Program-made: the position numbers and the translations under genes
Part shown: positions 53,840 through 62,871 of the stretch, piece by piece
How the letters are laid out: each line of letters opens with the position of its first letter
Numbering within the stretch: the stretch's first letter is position 1
The notes under the pieces: model-generated
Seen by the model: the letters and a program-made list of their open reading frames with translations, nothing else
What the model was told of the DNA's origin: nothing
Database searches by the model: none
Assembly: GCF_000308515.1 (NCBI RefSeq)
Contig: NZ_BAFV01000051.1
Span: 1 to 64,000, forward strand
Length of the DNA stretch: 64,000 nucleotides
Direction of reading: 5' to 3'
Origin: Nocardia carnea NBRC 14403
GTDB lineage: Bacteria; Actinomycetota; Actinomycetes; Mycobacteriales; Mycobacteriaceae

Positions 53840-54949
53840 TCAGCCCTCGGCGGCCAGCTGCCCGCAGGCGGCGGCGATTTCCTGGCCGCGGGTATCGCGC
53901 ACTGTGCAGGGGACGCCCTGCGCCTCGACCCGGCGCACGAACTCGCGTTCGACCGGTTTCGGGCTGGCGTCCCATTTGCTGCCCGGTGTCGGGTTGAGCG
54001 GGATGACATTCACATGCACGCGCGACCCGAGCGCCTTGTGCAGTTTCGCGCCGAGCATATCCGCCCGCCAGGGGTGATCGTTGATATCGCGGATCAGCGC
54101 GTATTCCACCGAGATGCGGCGGCCCGTCTTGTCGGCGTAGTAGCGGGCAGCATCGAGAACCTCCGCCACCGGCCACCGGTTGTTCACCGGGACGAGGGTG
54201 TCGCGGAGTTCGTCGTCGGGGGTGTGCAGGGAAACGGCGAGTGTCACCGACAGGCCCTCGTCGGCGAGTTTGCGGATCGCCGGGGCCAGGCCCACCGTGG
54301 AGACCACAACGTTGCGCTGTGAGATTCCGAGCCCGTCCGGCGCGGGCGAGGTGATCCGCCGCACGGCATTCACCACCCGTTTGTAGTTCGCCAGCGGCTC
54401 CCCCATACCCATGAACACGATATTGGACAGGCGGCCGGCCCCGCCCGATACCGCGCCATCGCGCAGATCGGCCGCGGCGGCGCGGACCTGGTCGACGATT
54501 TCGGCGGTCGACAGGTTGCGGTCCAGCCCGCCCTGGCCAGTGGCACAGAACGGGCAGGCCATACCACAACCGGCCTGGCTCGAAATACACAAGGTGGCGC
54601 GGTCCGGGTAGCGCATGAGCACGCTCTCCAGCAAGGTGCCGTCACCGGCGCGCCACAGCGTTTTCCGGGTCTCTCCGGAGTCGCAGGCGATATGCCGGAC
54701 CGGGGTCAGCAGCGGGGGAAAGAGTGCACCGGCGATCGTGTCCCGCACAGCGGCGGGTAGATCGGTCATCGCGGCGGGGTCGGCTTGGAGCCGGCCGTAG
54801 TACTGGCGGGCGATCTGATCGGCCCGGAACTTCGGCAGACCCAGTTCCGCCATGGCGGCGCGGCGCCCCTCGGCGTCGAGATCGGCGAGGTGGCGGGGCG
54901 GCATCCCGCGGCGGGGTGCGTCGAAAACCAAGGGCAAGGGGGCGGTCAT
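53840..54949 (-). CDS. rlmN: 23S rRNA (adenine2503-C2)/tRNA methyltransferase RlmN
   Basis: 369 aa from the ATG at 54949. The radical SAM cluster motif is CGMACPFCATGQ, with the upstream LCISSQAGC and the C-terminal methyl-carrying Cys in AAACGQLA. FMGMGEPLANYKRV is also diagnostic. It methylates A2503 of 23S rRNA and A37 of some tRNAs. It is divergent from the lapA-like gene. Confidence 0.95.
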   Translation of the reverse strand: MTAPLPLVFDAPRRGMPPRHLADLDAEGRRAAMAELGLPKFRADQIARQYYGRLQADPAAMTDLPAAVRDTIAGALFPPLLTPVRHIACDSGETRKTLWRAGDGTLLESVLMRYPDRATLCISSQAGCGMACPFCATGQGGLDRNLSTAEIVDQVRAAAADLRDGAVSGGAGRLSNIVFMGMGEPLANYKRVVNAVRRITSPAPDGLGISQRNVVVSTVGLAPAIRKLADEGLSVTLAVSLHTPDDELRDTLVPVNNRWPVAEVLDAARYYADKTGRRISVEYALIRDINDHPWRADMLGAKLHKALGSRVHVNVIPLNPTPGSKWDASPKPVEREFVRRVEAQGVPCTVRDTRGQEIAAACGQLAAEG

Positions 54950-55130
54950 AGTGCTACCAGTGTGGCATCTCGCTCGATGTGACCAGCGACAAGCCGCCCT
55001 CGGATGCCGATGACACCGGTACGGACGCATCCGGGAGTGGCCACCGGGTGCCGGCCGGCGCAGCACGGCACGGCAGACGGACCGACCGGAAATCCCTGCG
55101 TCGGCGATAGCTGTCGGCAATCATCGACAT

Positions 55131-55520
55131 ATGGCGACCTCAGATGACCGCACTCCCGATACCGGCGCGGTGCCCGGCGGGCAGTCTCCGCCCGGGATGG
55201 CCGACCCCCTCGGCGGTAAGACCGCACCCACACCCACCGGCCGGAAATCGACCGGTAAGACCACCCGGCGCAAGAGCACGGACAGTTCCCGAGTGGGAAA
55301 TGCCTGGATCGCGCTGATCATCGCGGCGGTCCTCGGCATCATCCTGCTCATCTTCATCATCCAGAATTCGGAGAGCGCGGATGTCGAAATGCTCTTCTGG
55401 AACTTCTCGCTACCGCTGGGTGTGACGATTCTGCTCTCGGTGATCGCAGGCGCCCTGGTGATGGCGCTGGTCGGCGGTGTCCGCATCATGCAGTTGCGCC
55501 GCGCGGTACACAAGAAGTAA
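55131..55520 (+). CDS. LapA-domain (DUF1049) membrane protein
   Basis: 129 aa. A ~55-residue Thr/Pro/Gly-rich N-terminal tail precedes two membrane helices (AWIALIIAAVLGIILLIFII, VTILLSVIAGALVMALVGG) joined by the LapA motif QNSESADVEMLFWNFSLPLG. LapA/LapB-type proteins act in envelope lipid assembly. The role here is inferred. It is convergent with cdsA. Confidence 0.85.
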   Translation: MATSDDRTPDTGAVPGGQSPPGMADPLGGKTAPTPTGRKSTGKTTRRKSTDSSRVGNAWIALIIAAVLGIILLIFIIQNSESADVEMLFWNFSLPLGVTILLSVIAGALVMALVGGVRIMQLRRAVHKK

Positions 55521-55535
55521 CCGGCCGGCGCGGCC

Positions 55536-56759
55536 TCAGAGCAGGGTGCTGAGCACCAGCCAGGACACGAAAGCCGACGGCAACATGGAATCGAGCCGGT
55601 CCATGATGCCGCCGTGCCCCGGCAGCATCGTGCCCATATCCTTGATGCCCAGTTCGCGTTTGATCTGCGATTCGATCAGATCGCCCAGGGTCGCGACGAC
55701 CACCAGGCCCACACCGAGCACCACCCCGATCATCGAGTTGGCTTCCAGCAGCAGGGTCACGGTGAGCAGACCGCCGATGATCGCGAACACGAGCGACCCG
55801 CAGAATCCCTCCCAGGACTTCTTGGGACTGATGGAGGGCACCATGGGGTGGCGGCCGAACAGCACGCCCGCCACATAGCCGCCCACATCGGAGCACACCA
55901 CCAGGATCATGAAGGTCAGCACCCGCAGATTGCCGTCGGGATCCTCCAGGAGCAGCAGCACCGCGAACGAGGCCAGCAGCGGAATCCACGCCAGCGTGAA
56001 CACCGTGATCGCGGTATCGCGCAGGAAATTGCGTGGCGCGGTGTTCAGGCCGTGGTCGAACAGGCGCCACACCATACAGATCAGAACTGTCGCCGCGAAG
56101 GCTCCGGCCACCCCGCTCGCACCGAACGGCCAGCCGAGCCAGAATACCGCTTGACCACCGGCGATCAGCGGTGTGCGCGGTACCAGCACATCCGCTTCGC
56201 GGAGTCGTTTCGCCACCTCCCAGGTGGCGATACCGACTGCGACGCCGACGACACCGATGAATGCTTCGGGGGCGAACAGCAGGACCGCTATGCACGAGAT
56301 CCCGAGGGTCAGACCGACGGCGAGCGCTGCGGGAAGGTTGCGCCCGGCCCGGGACCGCCGCGGCGCCGGGTCCGCAGAGGTATTGCCCGTGGCACCTGTC
56401 GCGGCAGGTGCACCGACCGGGACAGCACCGGAAGGCGTCCCGGTCGACGCAGCGTCCGACGATGTACCGGACGACCCGGACCCACCGGGTGTGGCCGGTA
56501 CGGCGCCACCGGTAGGCATATCGGGGGGCACGGCACCCGAGGGCGTACCGGCCGCCGGGGCGTCTGCGGACGCACCGGCGGGCGCCGGTGTCGATTCGGA
56601 TATGCCCTCGGCCGGCGGCTGCGGTCGGGCCGCACCGGTCGCGGCGGCTTTCTCGGCCACGATTGTCCCGTCGCTCAACTCGTCGTCGTTCCGTTCGTTC
56701 CCACCCGAAGCGGGCGTCGCCGCTCCGCTGTTCTCATTGTGCGTCAATTCCCGGGCCAT
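55536..56759 (-). CDS. cdsA: Phosphatidate cytidylyltransferase
   Basis: 407 aa from the ATG at 56759. The C-terminal ~260 residues are the polytopic CdsA domain, with the signature IKRELGIKDMGTMLPGHGGI followed by MDRLDS. The N-terminal ~140 residues are a Pro/Gly/Ser/Ala-rich extension that is unusual outside actinobacteria. It makes CDP-diacylglycerol from phosphatidate and CTP. It lies directly downstream of frr and pyrH, as in mycobacteria. Confidence 0.94.
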   Translation of the reverse strand: MARELTHNENSGAATPASGGNERNDDELSDGTIVAEKAAATGAARPQPPAEGISESTPAPAGASADAPAAGTPSGAVPPDMPTGGAVPATPGGSGSSGTSSDAASTGTPSGAVPVGAPAATGATGNTSADPAPRRSRAGRNLPAALAVGLTLGISCIAVLLFAPEAFIGVVGVAVGIATWEVAKRLREADVLVPRTPLIAGGQAVFWLGWPFGASGVAGAFAATVLICMVWRLFDHGLNTAPRNFLRDTAITVFTLAWIPLLASFAVLLLLEDPDGNLRVLTFMILVVCSDVGGYVAGVLFGRHPMVPSISPKKSWEGFCGSLVFAIIGGLLTVTLLLEANSMIGVVLGVGLVVVATLGDLIESQIKRELGIKDMGTMLPGHGGIMDRLDSMLPSAFVSWLVLSTLL

Positions 56760-56837
56760 CGGCCCGCCGTGACGGCGCCGATCCGGCACCGTTCCCACAC
56801 GGCACCCACCGCTCGTGCCGAGCAGAGAAACCCCGGA

Positions 56838-57395
56838 TCAGACCTCGAGCAGTTCGGATTCCTTGTGTTTCACCAGCTCGTCGATCTGACCGACATATCT
56901 GGCCGTGGTCTTGTCCAGTTCCTTCTCGGCCCGGCCGACCTCGTCCTCACCGGCCTCGCCGTCCTTCTGGATCCGGCCCAGTTCGTCCATGGCCTTACGA
57001 CGCACATTCCGGATCGAGACCTTGGCGTCCTCGCCCTTCTGCTTGGCCTGTTTGACCAGTTCGCGGCGCCGCTCCTCGGTGAGCTGCGGGATCGAGATCC
57101 GCAGGATATCGCCGTTGTTGGTCGGGTTCACGCCCAGATCGGAATTGCGGATCGCGGTTTCGATCGGCCCCAGCTGTGCCTGCTCGTACGGTTTCACCAC
57201 CACCATCCGCGGTTCCGGGACGGTGATACTCGACATCTGGGTGATCGGGGTGGGCGATCCGTAGTAGTCGACCACGATCCGGGAGAACATCCCCGGGTTC
57301 GCGCGCCCGGTCCGGATGCCGCCTAGATCGTCCTTCGCCACCGAGACAGCCTTCTCCATCTTCTCCTCGGCGTCGAAGAGCGCTTCTTCAATCAC
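56838..57395 (-). CDS. frr: Ribosome recycling factor
   Basis: 185 aa, standard length. DDLGGIRTGRANPGMFSRIVVDYYG and PQLTEERRRELVKQAKQKGEDAKVSIRNVRR are family hallmarks. It splits post-termination ribosomes with EF-G. It sits between pyrH (50 bp) and cdsA (78 bp). Confidence 0.97.
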   Translation of the reverse strand: MIEEALFDAEEKMEKAVSVAKDDLGGIRTGRANPGMFSRIVVDYYGSPTPITQMSSITVPEPRMVVVKPYEQAQLGPIETAIRNSDLGVNPTNNGDILRISIPQLTEERRRELVKQAKQKGEDAKVSIRNVRRKAMDELGRIQKDGEAGEDEVGRAEKELDKTTARYVGQIDELVKHKESELLEV

Positions 57396-57445
57396 GACCG
57401 TTCCTCCACTGCGTCGTCATCGTCATGACCCGCGGGCCCGCGGTA

Positions 57446-58174
57446 TCAGGATCGAACCAATGTGCCGATCTTCTCACCGGCCACCGCCCTGGCAATATTG
57501 CCCTTGGTCAACAAATTGAACACCAGCATCGGCATCTGGTTGTCCATGCACAAACTGAACGCCGTCGAATCGGCGACCTTCAGGTCGCGTTCGATGGCTT
57601 CCTTGTGGGTGATCTCGTGGAACATGCTCGCGTCCGGATCCAGCCGCGGATCGGCGTCGAACACTCCGTCGACGGCCTTGGCCATCAGCACCACCTCGGC
57701 GCCGATCTCCAGCGCCCGCTGGGCGGCCGTCGTGTCGGTCGAGAAGTAGGGCATCCCCATCCCGGCGCCGAAAATCACCACCCGGCCCTTCTCCAGATGC
57801 CGCTTGGCACGCAACGGCAGGTAGGGCTCGGCGACCTGCCCCATGGTGATGGCGGTCTGCACCCTGGTGTCGATGCCCTGCTTCTGCAGGAAATCCTGCA
57901 GCGCCAGACTGTTCATCACCGTGCCGAGCATGCCCATGTAATCGGACCGCGCGCGTTCGAGACCGCGCTCTTCGAGCTCGGCACCGCGGAAGAAGTTCCC
58001 GCCGCCGATCACCACCGCCATCTGCACCCCGGTGGAAACGACCTCGGCGATCTGCTCCGCGACGGTCTGCACCATATCGGGATCCAGCCCCACCGTGCCG
58101 CCGCCGAACATCTCACCACCCAGTTTCAGCAGTACCCGGCGATATCCTGGGCGGTCGGTCCCGGGGTGCGTCAT
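57446..58174 (-). CDS. pyrH: Uridylate kinase (UMP kinase)
   Basis: 242 aa from the ATG at 58174. Motifs VLLKLGGEMFGGG, VVIGGGNFFRG and IFGAGMGMPYFSTDTTAAQRA belong to the amino-acid-kinase-fold UMP kinase. It phosphorylates UMP to UDP for pyrimidine nucleotides. It lies upstream of frr. Confidence 0.96.
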   Translation of the reverse strand: MTHPGTDRPGYRRVLLKLGGEMFGGGTVGLDPDMVQTVAEQIAEVVSTGVQMAVVIGGGNFFRGAELEERGLERARSDYMGMLGTVMNSLALQDFLQKQGIDTRVQTAITMGQVAEPYLPLRAKRHLEKGRVVIFGAGMGMPYFSTDTTAAQRALEIGAEVVLMAKAVDGVFDADPRLDPDASMFHEITHKEAIERDLKVADSTAFSLCMDNQMPMLVFNLLTKGNIARAVAGEKIGTLVRS

Positions 58175-58388
58175 CGGCTGGCGTCTCCTTCGGCGATCGG
58201 CGGTGCTCGGTAGATAGTGTTCATGGTGCGGGGCCGCCGGGGAACCGGTGCCGCCCGCTTCCGACTGGACCGGGCGCGGCGCGCGGCTACGTGGCATAGG
58301 CCAATACAGGCGGCCTCTATCCTGCCCTACGCCGCTGCGCGACCGTACGACGGGGCGGGCGAGGCCGGAAAGCGCCCGCTCAGCAGCA

Positions 58389-58419
58389 AACCCCCGCCGC
58401 AGCGTATGCGACGGGGGTT
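58389..58419 (-). terminator. tsf: Intrinsic terminator after tsf
   Basis: AACCCCCGCCG (58389-58399) pairs with CGACGGGGGTT (58409-58419) with one mismatch, 13 bp after the tsf stop on the minus strand. On that strand the second arm ends in GTTTGC, a weak U-run. It separates tsf from pyrH. Confidence 0.75.
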
Positions 58420-58432
58420 CGTGCGAAACAGA

Positions 58433-59257
58433 TCAGGCCTGGCCGACCTCGAACCGGGCGAACCGGGTGACGGTGACGCCGGCTTCGTCCAGCAGAGCCT
58501 TCACGGTCTTCTTGTTATCGGTGACCGACGGCTGCTCGAGCAGCACGACGTCTTTGAAGTAGCCGTTCACGCGACCCTCGGTGATCTTGGGCAGCGCGGC
58601 CTCGGGCTTACCTTCTTCGCGGGCGGTCTGCTCCGCGATCCGGCGCTCGTTCTCGACGAGATCGGCGGGGACCTCGTCGCGGGTGACGTACTTGGCCTTG
58701 AGCGCGGCGACCTGCATGGCGGCACCGCGAGCGGCCTCCGCGGCGGCGTCACCGGAACCGGTGTACTCGACGAGCACGCCGACGGCCGGCGGCAGATCCG
58801 ACGCCCGCTTGTGCAGGTAGGTGGCGACCGGGCCGTCCAGGGAGACGACGCGACGCAGTTCCAGCTTCTCGCCGATCTTGGCGGCCAGCGCCTGCAGCGC
58901 CTCGTCGACAGTCGAGCCGTCGAGAGCCACGGCCTTCAGCGCATCCACATCGGCCGGTTTGGCGGCCGCGGCAGCGGCGACGATCTTATCGGCCAACTCC
59001 TGGAACTCCGCGTTCTTGGCCACGAAGTCGGTTTCGGAGTTGATCTCGACCATCACGCCGTCCTTGGCGATGACCAGGCCTTCGGCGGTGGTGCGCTCGG
59101 CCCGTTTGCCGACATCCTTGGCGCCCTTGATGCGCAGCAAATCCACGGCCTTGTCGAAATCACCGTCGGTTTCGACCAGCGCGTTCTTGCAGTCCATCAT
59201 TCCGGAGCCGGTGAGCTCCCGCAGCCGCTTCACGTCAGCGGCGGTGTAGTTCGCCAT
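58433..59257 (-). CDS. tsf: Elongation factor Ts
   Basis: 274 aa. N-terminal UBA-like helix VKRLRELTGSGMMDCKNAL, conserved ETDFVAKN (EF-Tu contact), then two dimerisation-type subdomains. It exchanges GDP for GTP on EF-Tu. It follows rpsB in the usual pair; a strong hairpin sits between them. Confidence 0.97.
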   Translation of the reverse strand: MANYTAADVKRLRELTGSGMMDCKNALVETDGDFDKAVDLLRIKGAKDVGKRAERTTAEGLVIAKDGVMVEINSETDFVAKNAEFQELADKIVAAAAAAKPADVDALKAVALDGSTVDEALQALAAKIGEKLELRRVVSLDGPVATYLHKRASDLPPAVGVLVEYTGSGDAAAEAARGAAMQVAALKAKYVTRDEVPADLVENERRIAEQTAREEGKPEAALPKITEGRVNGYFKDVVLLEQPSVTDNKKTVKALLDEAGVTVTRFARFEVGQA

Positions 59258-59294
59258 CGGGGGCGAGCCTCCTTCGAGAAAGTCAGGTACCGGT

Positions 59295-59333
59295 CAGCGG
59301 TGGTCACGGCTCGTACAGCCGTGACCACCGCTG
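59295..59333 (-). terminator. 17-bp perfect hairpin between rpsB and tsf
   Basis: Arms CAGCGGTGGTCACGGCT (59295-59311) and AGCCGTGACCACCGCTG (59317-59333) are exactly complementary around loop CGTAC. No U-tract follows. It could act as a partial terminator, a processing site or an mRNA stabiliser that sets the rpsB:tsf ratio. Confidence 0.7.
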
Positions 59334-59404
59334 TGGAAATTCGGGTCCGGCGGCGCTCATCTCAGCAGTAGCCGGTGAGCACCGGCCGAACACGAGGTGA
59401 CGAC

Positions 59405-60262
59405 TCAGGCCTCGGCCGGAGTCTCCGCGGGCGCCGCAGGGGCCTCCGCCGGGGCCTCCGCCGGGGCCTCCGCCGGGGTTTCGGCGCCGGGGGCGGCCTG
59501 CGCCAGCAGCTCCTGCTCCCACTCCGGCAGCGGCTCCGCACCGGCCTCGGGCTTGTCGTCGCCGCCGGAGCGGCCGGCCCGGGCCTGCACGCCCTCGGCC
59601 ACCGCGGAGGCGACGACCTTGGTGAGCAGCGCGGCGGAACGGATCGCATCGTCGTTACCCGGGATCGGGTAGTCGACGAGGTCGGGATCGCAGTTGGTGT
59701 CCAGGATCGCGATGACCGGGATGTTCAGCTTGCGGGCCTCGCCGACGGCGATGTGCTCCTTGTTGGTGTCGACGACCCAGATGGCCGAGGGCACCTTCTG
59801 CATATCGCGGATACCGCCGAGGGTGCGGTCCAGCTTGTTCATCTCACGCGTGAGCATGAGGATTTCCTTCTTGGTGCGACCCTCGAAACCGCCGGTCTGC
59901 TCCATGGCCTCGAGTTCCTTGAGGCGCTGCAGACGCTTGTGGACGGTGGAGAAGTTGGTGAGCATGCCGCCCAGCCAGCGCTGGTTCACATAGGGCATCC
60001 CGACCCGGGTGGCCTCGGCCGCGATGGACTCCTGGGCCTGCTTCTTGGTGCCGACGAACAGGACGGTGCCGCCGTGGGCGACGGTCTCCTTGACGAATTC
60101 GTAGGCCTTGTCGATGTAGGTCAGCGTCTGCTGCAGATCGATGATGTAGATGCCGTTGCGGTCGGTGAAGATGAACCGCTTCATCTTCGGGTTCCAGCGA
60201 CGGGTCTGGTGCCCGAAATGCGCGCCGCTGTCGAGCAGCTGCTTCATTGTTACGACAGCCAT
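59405..60262 (-). CDS. rpsB: 30S ribosomal protein S2
   Basis: 285 aa from the ATG at 60262. The fold is clear: MKQLLDSGAHFGHQTRRWNP, FIFTDRNGIYIIDLQQTL, PSAIWVVDTNKEHIAVGEA, IPVIAILDTNCDPDLVDYPI. The C-terminal ~40 residues are an Ala/Pro/Glu extension with PAEA repeats, common in actinobacteria. S2 is assembled late on the 30S head. The gene is first in the rpsB-tsf pair. Confidence 0.96.
   Translation of the reverse strand: MAVVTMKQLLDSGAHFGHQTRRWNPKMKRFIFTDRNGIYIIDLQQTLTYIDKAYEFVKETVAHGGTVLFVGTKKQAQESIAAEATRVGMPYVNQRWLGGMLTNFSTVHKRLQRLKELEAMEQTGGFEGRTKKEILMLTREMNKLDRTLGGIRDMQKVPSAIWVVDTNKEHIAVGEARKLNIPVIAILDTNCDPDLVDYPIPGNDDAIRSAALLTKVVASAVAEGVQARAGRSGGDDKPEAGAEPLPEWEQELLAQAAPGAETPAEAPAEAPAEAPAAPAETPAEA
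59441..59476 (+). repeat. rpsB: Three exact 12-bp tandem repeats in the rpsB 3' end
   Basis: GGCCTCCGCCGG occurs three times in a row (59441-59452, 59453-59464, 59465-59476). On the minus strand this encodes the PAEA repeat of the S2 tail. Such an array may vary in copy number between strains. Confidence 0.8.
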
Positions 60263-61649
60263 TGCTCTCGTATCTCTCTTTCGTTGCCGGTTGTCGCAGC
60301 AAGCCGGCGGCCTGCTGCCCTGGCACCACAGAACACTCGGACCCGATCGTGGATCGGGACCAGCCGAGATGTCCCCTGTTCCGGAATCGCACTGCCGGCC
60401 GTCGGCTCCCGCGGAGCGTGTGGTGGGCAGCGCCGTAATGAACAAGCACGGTGGTGCGCGAAGTCGGCCGGTGCCACACAGAAACCTGCGAACACAGACC
60501 GCTCGGCCAGTTTACGGCGTGCGCTGCGAGAATCGGAAATCGGCCGGTCGCACGGGTACCTCCGGCGAGCTGCGGACGGGCATTTTGAAGCGCGGTTTGT
60601 TCACAGGGGCGGGTTATCCACAGATGCCGGAATTGCGGGTTCCGGCCGGATTCCGCCGCGGGCACGCTGAGCTTATGAGCCGTTACGACACTGCCGACCA
60701 CACCCCTACTTCACCGGCCGGACTCCCGCCCGCGCCGCGCAGCTGGCCCTATATCGCGCTACGTGACCGGCCGATCTCCGCACGAGGCGTACACAGCGGC
60801 GAGCCGTTGCCACCGTGGCCGCGAAGATCGCACGAACCGCCGGCGGCGGGCACCCGAGGATGTGGGGAGCCGCGACGCCACACAGGCGTGCCCGGCCACA
60901 CCGCGCGCACCCGGCACGGCCGCGGCCCGCGATTCGCACGCCACCTGCGGTGTGCCGAGAACCACCGGACGACGGGTGCCGACCGGCTCGTCGTCGCGCC
61001 GACGCTCTCCGACACCGAGACGAACGGTAACGAGCCGGAGCGCGGGATGTGTGAGGCCGAGCCGAGCACCACTGCGCACCCTGCGCCTCGTTTCGTCCCG
61101 GTCCGCGCTCGTGCACGGCACCGAGGCATGCCGGCAATACGAGCAGCTACTCATGCCGGAGTATCTGCTCGTGGCGGTGGCGACACCACGGTGTCCGGCC
61201 GGAATCGTCCGGTCCGGAGCACGGTCCCGGCGGCCTCCGCCACCGGGAGGCGCACCATGACGCGGATGATCGGGGCCGGGAATCCGGAGGCGGTCGCCGC
61301 GGGGCCCGGCGATATCGAACGGCGTGCCGGGCGATACGAACGCCGGATGGCCCACAGTGTCATCGGTCCCGTGAACCGCGACCGCGTCCCCGTCCTGCTC
61401 GACACCGCCGGATCGCAGCGTGCAGATCCCGGGCGCCGGTCCCCCACGATGCCGCCGGATGGCTCACCGCTGCCTTCGGAGACACCGTCACGCATCACAC
61501 CCGGCCGGCGATTCCGGCGCTCGCCGGTCCGGAACCCGATCCGGCGTGCCGCCCCGGAAGACCGCACCGGCACACGGAGCCGATCGTTCCGGCGCCGAAG
61601 CGTGGCGGGGACAGCAGAGATCGCTGTGCGGTCGCCGCGACACCCGTCG
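60263..61649. other. Long spacer upstream of rpsB, no convincing gene
   Basis: It holds the rpsB leader and promoter (minus strand) and two DnaA-box-like sites at 60597-60622. From ~60675 to ~61650 all six frames have long stretches without stops, but the translations are Arg/Pro-rich and lack conserved motifs, as expected of very high GC DNA. In mycobacteria xerC, dprA and chelatase genes lie a little further on; no trace of them is visible here. Confidence 0.45.
60597..60622 (+). promoter_or_regulatory. Tandem DnaA-box-like sites upstream of rpsB
   Basis: TTGTTCACA (60597-60605, one mismatch to TTGTCCACA) and TTATCCACA (60614-60622, exact consensus) lie in the same direction, 17 bp apart start to start. 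Their position in the promoter region of rpsB suggests DnaA-linked control or a chromosomal DnaA-binding locus. Confidence 0.5.
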
Positions 61650-62315
61650 ATGGCGCACGACGGAACGACGCAGGCCCAGGCGTGGCGGAAGGCCGGCTAT
61701 GCGCGACCGGGCGATGTCGGGCGAAGCCCGGTGATCCGGTTGGTGACCGTGGGTGATAAACAGCTGGTCACCCGTTCGGTTTCGGTGCGAGCGCGGCACC
61801 GTCGACCCGTTGCGGGGAACCGGCGGTGGGACGTGCTGCTCGGTGCCGCATTCACCACGGTGCTCGTCGCATTTCCGCTGGCTCCTGGCGCCACAGCTGC
61901 GGCCTACTCGGGTGGGCCGGTGGTGCTTGCGCAGTCGTTCACCGGTGATACCGCGGACGGCCACGGCTCGGCAGGGGCGCCGGGTGCGAATTCCGTGCCT
62001 CCGGGCTCCTCGGCCGACGGTGGGCCGGCACGCACAGCATCGACAGCTCTCGACCGGACGGGACATGGGCCGAAACCCGCGGCCGTCTCCGGTGATGTCA
62101 CCGTCACACCGGCTGCGGTCGCCGCATGCGGCAGGTCGGGATCTGCTTCCGGGTCCGGGTCGTCGCCCCGGCCCGGGTCCGCCGACTCGGCGGCCGGTTC
62201 TGCCTCCGGGTCGGCCTGCACAGTCCTTCCCGCGTTGGGTGAACTGGTCCGCACACTGATCCGGCTCGCGCCGAAGATCGCTCCGCCCTGTCCGTGCCCG
62301 AATGGCCGGAAATAG
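61650..62315 (+). CDS. Possible exported protein of unknown function
   Basis: The ATG at 61650 opens a 221-aa frame. It has a hydrophobic segment at ~60-80 (LLGAAFTTVLVAFPLAPGATAAA) preceded by basic residues, then a Gly/Ser/Ala-rich tail ending in LVRTLIRLAPKIAPPCPCP. The frame stays open far upstream of this ATG, but that part looks random. The 3' end overlaps the M23 gene by 14 nt. A real exported protein is plausible but unproven. Confidence 0.35.
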   Translation: MAHDGTTQAQAWRKAGYARPGDVGRSPVIRLVTVGDKQLVTRSVSVRARHRRPVAGNRRWDVLLGAAFTTVLVAFPLAPGATAAAYSGGPVVLAQSFTGDTADGHGSAGAPGANSVPPGSSADGGPARTASTALDRTGHGPKPAAVSGDVTVTPAAVAACGRSGSASGSGSSPRPGSADSAAGSASGSACTVLPALGELVRTLIRLAPKIAPPCPCPNGRK

Positions 62316-62871
62316 GAGCGCCGCCGGGCCGGGCGTATGGAGGGGGTACGCCCGGCCCGGTATGGGCTGTGTCTCCGCGCTCCTGGTTCTGCTGATGGCA
62401 CTGGCCTCCACCGGTATGGCCGCAGCAAGCCCGGACAAACCGTTCACCTGGCCGCTGCGGCCGCGGCCCGCCGTCGAACGACCCTTCGACCCACCGGAGC
62501 AGGACTGGCTGCCCGGGCATCGCGGTGTCGATCTCGCCGGAACCTCGGGACAGCCGGTGTACGCAGCCGGCCCGGGGGTGGTCGTCTTCGCCGGCGAAGT
62601 GGCCGGCAGACCGGTGGTATCGATACGCCACGAAGGAGATCTGCGGACGACCTATGAACCGGTGGAGGCGACGGTCACGGTGGGCAGACGGGTCACCCGT
62701 GATACCGCAATCGGTGTCCTGGAGGCGGGGCATGCAGGATGTGCGACAGCGTGTCTGCATTGGGGCGTGCGCCGCGAGCACAGCAGCCGGGCGAAGCGGG
62801 AGTATCTGGATCCGCTCGGACTGCTGCGTCTATCTCCTATCCGCCTGAAACCTGTGCGCCCAGGGGAGTAA
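62302..62871 (+). CDS. M23 family (LytM) metallopeptidase
   Basis: 189 aa from the ATG at 62302. The N-terminus is basic, then hydrophobic (CVSALLVLLMALASTGMAAA), giving a signal peptide. The zinc site HRGVDLAG (HxGxD), then VVVFAGEVAGRPVVSIRH, and the HWG motif in CLHWGVR are standard LytM features, so peptidoglycan cleavage is likely. The start could instead be 62362, but the longer form supplies the positive N-region. An unusual perfect hairpin lies in the 5' part (62324-62360). Confidence 0.87.
   Translation: MAGNRSAAGPGVWRGYARPGMGCVSALLVLLMALASTGMAAASPDKPFTWPLRPRPAVERPFDPPEQDWLPGHRGVDLAGTSGQPVYAAGPGVVVFAGEVAGRPVVSIRHEGDLRTTYEPVEATVTVGRRVTRDTAIGVLEAGHAGCATACLHWGVRREHSSRAKREYLDPLGLLRLSPIRLKPVRPGE
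62324..62360 (+). promoter_or_regulatory. Perfect 14-bp inverted repeat with Shine-Dalgarno-like loop
   Basis: CCGGGCCGGGCGTA (62324-62337) pairs exactly with TACGCCCGGCCCGG (62347-62360). The loop TGGAGGGGG contains a Shine-Dalgarno-like GGAGGGGG. The hairpin ends one base before the internal ATG at 62362 of the M23 gene. It may be a terminator for the upstream frame or an RNA structure that controls initiation. Confidence 0.55.

Noticed and set aside
60150..61649. Very long plus-strand open frame leading into the exported-looking protein
   Set aside because: It overlaps rpsB on the other strand and its translation is Arg/Pro-rich without motifs; open frames this long arise by chance in ~70% GC DNA.
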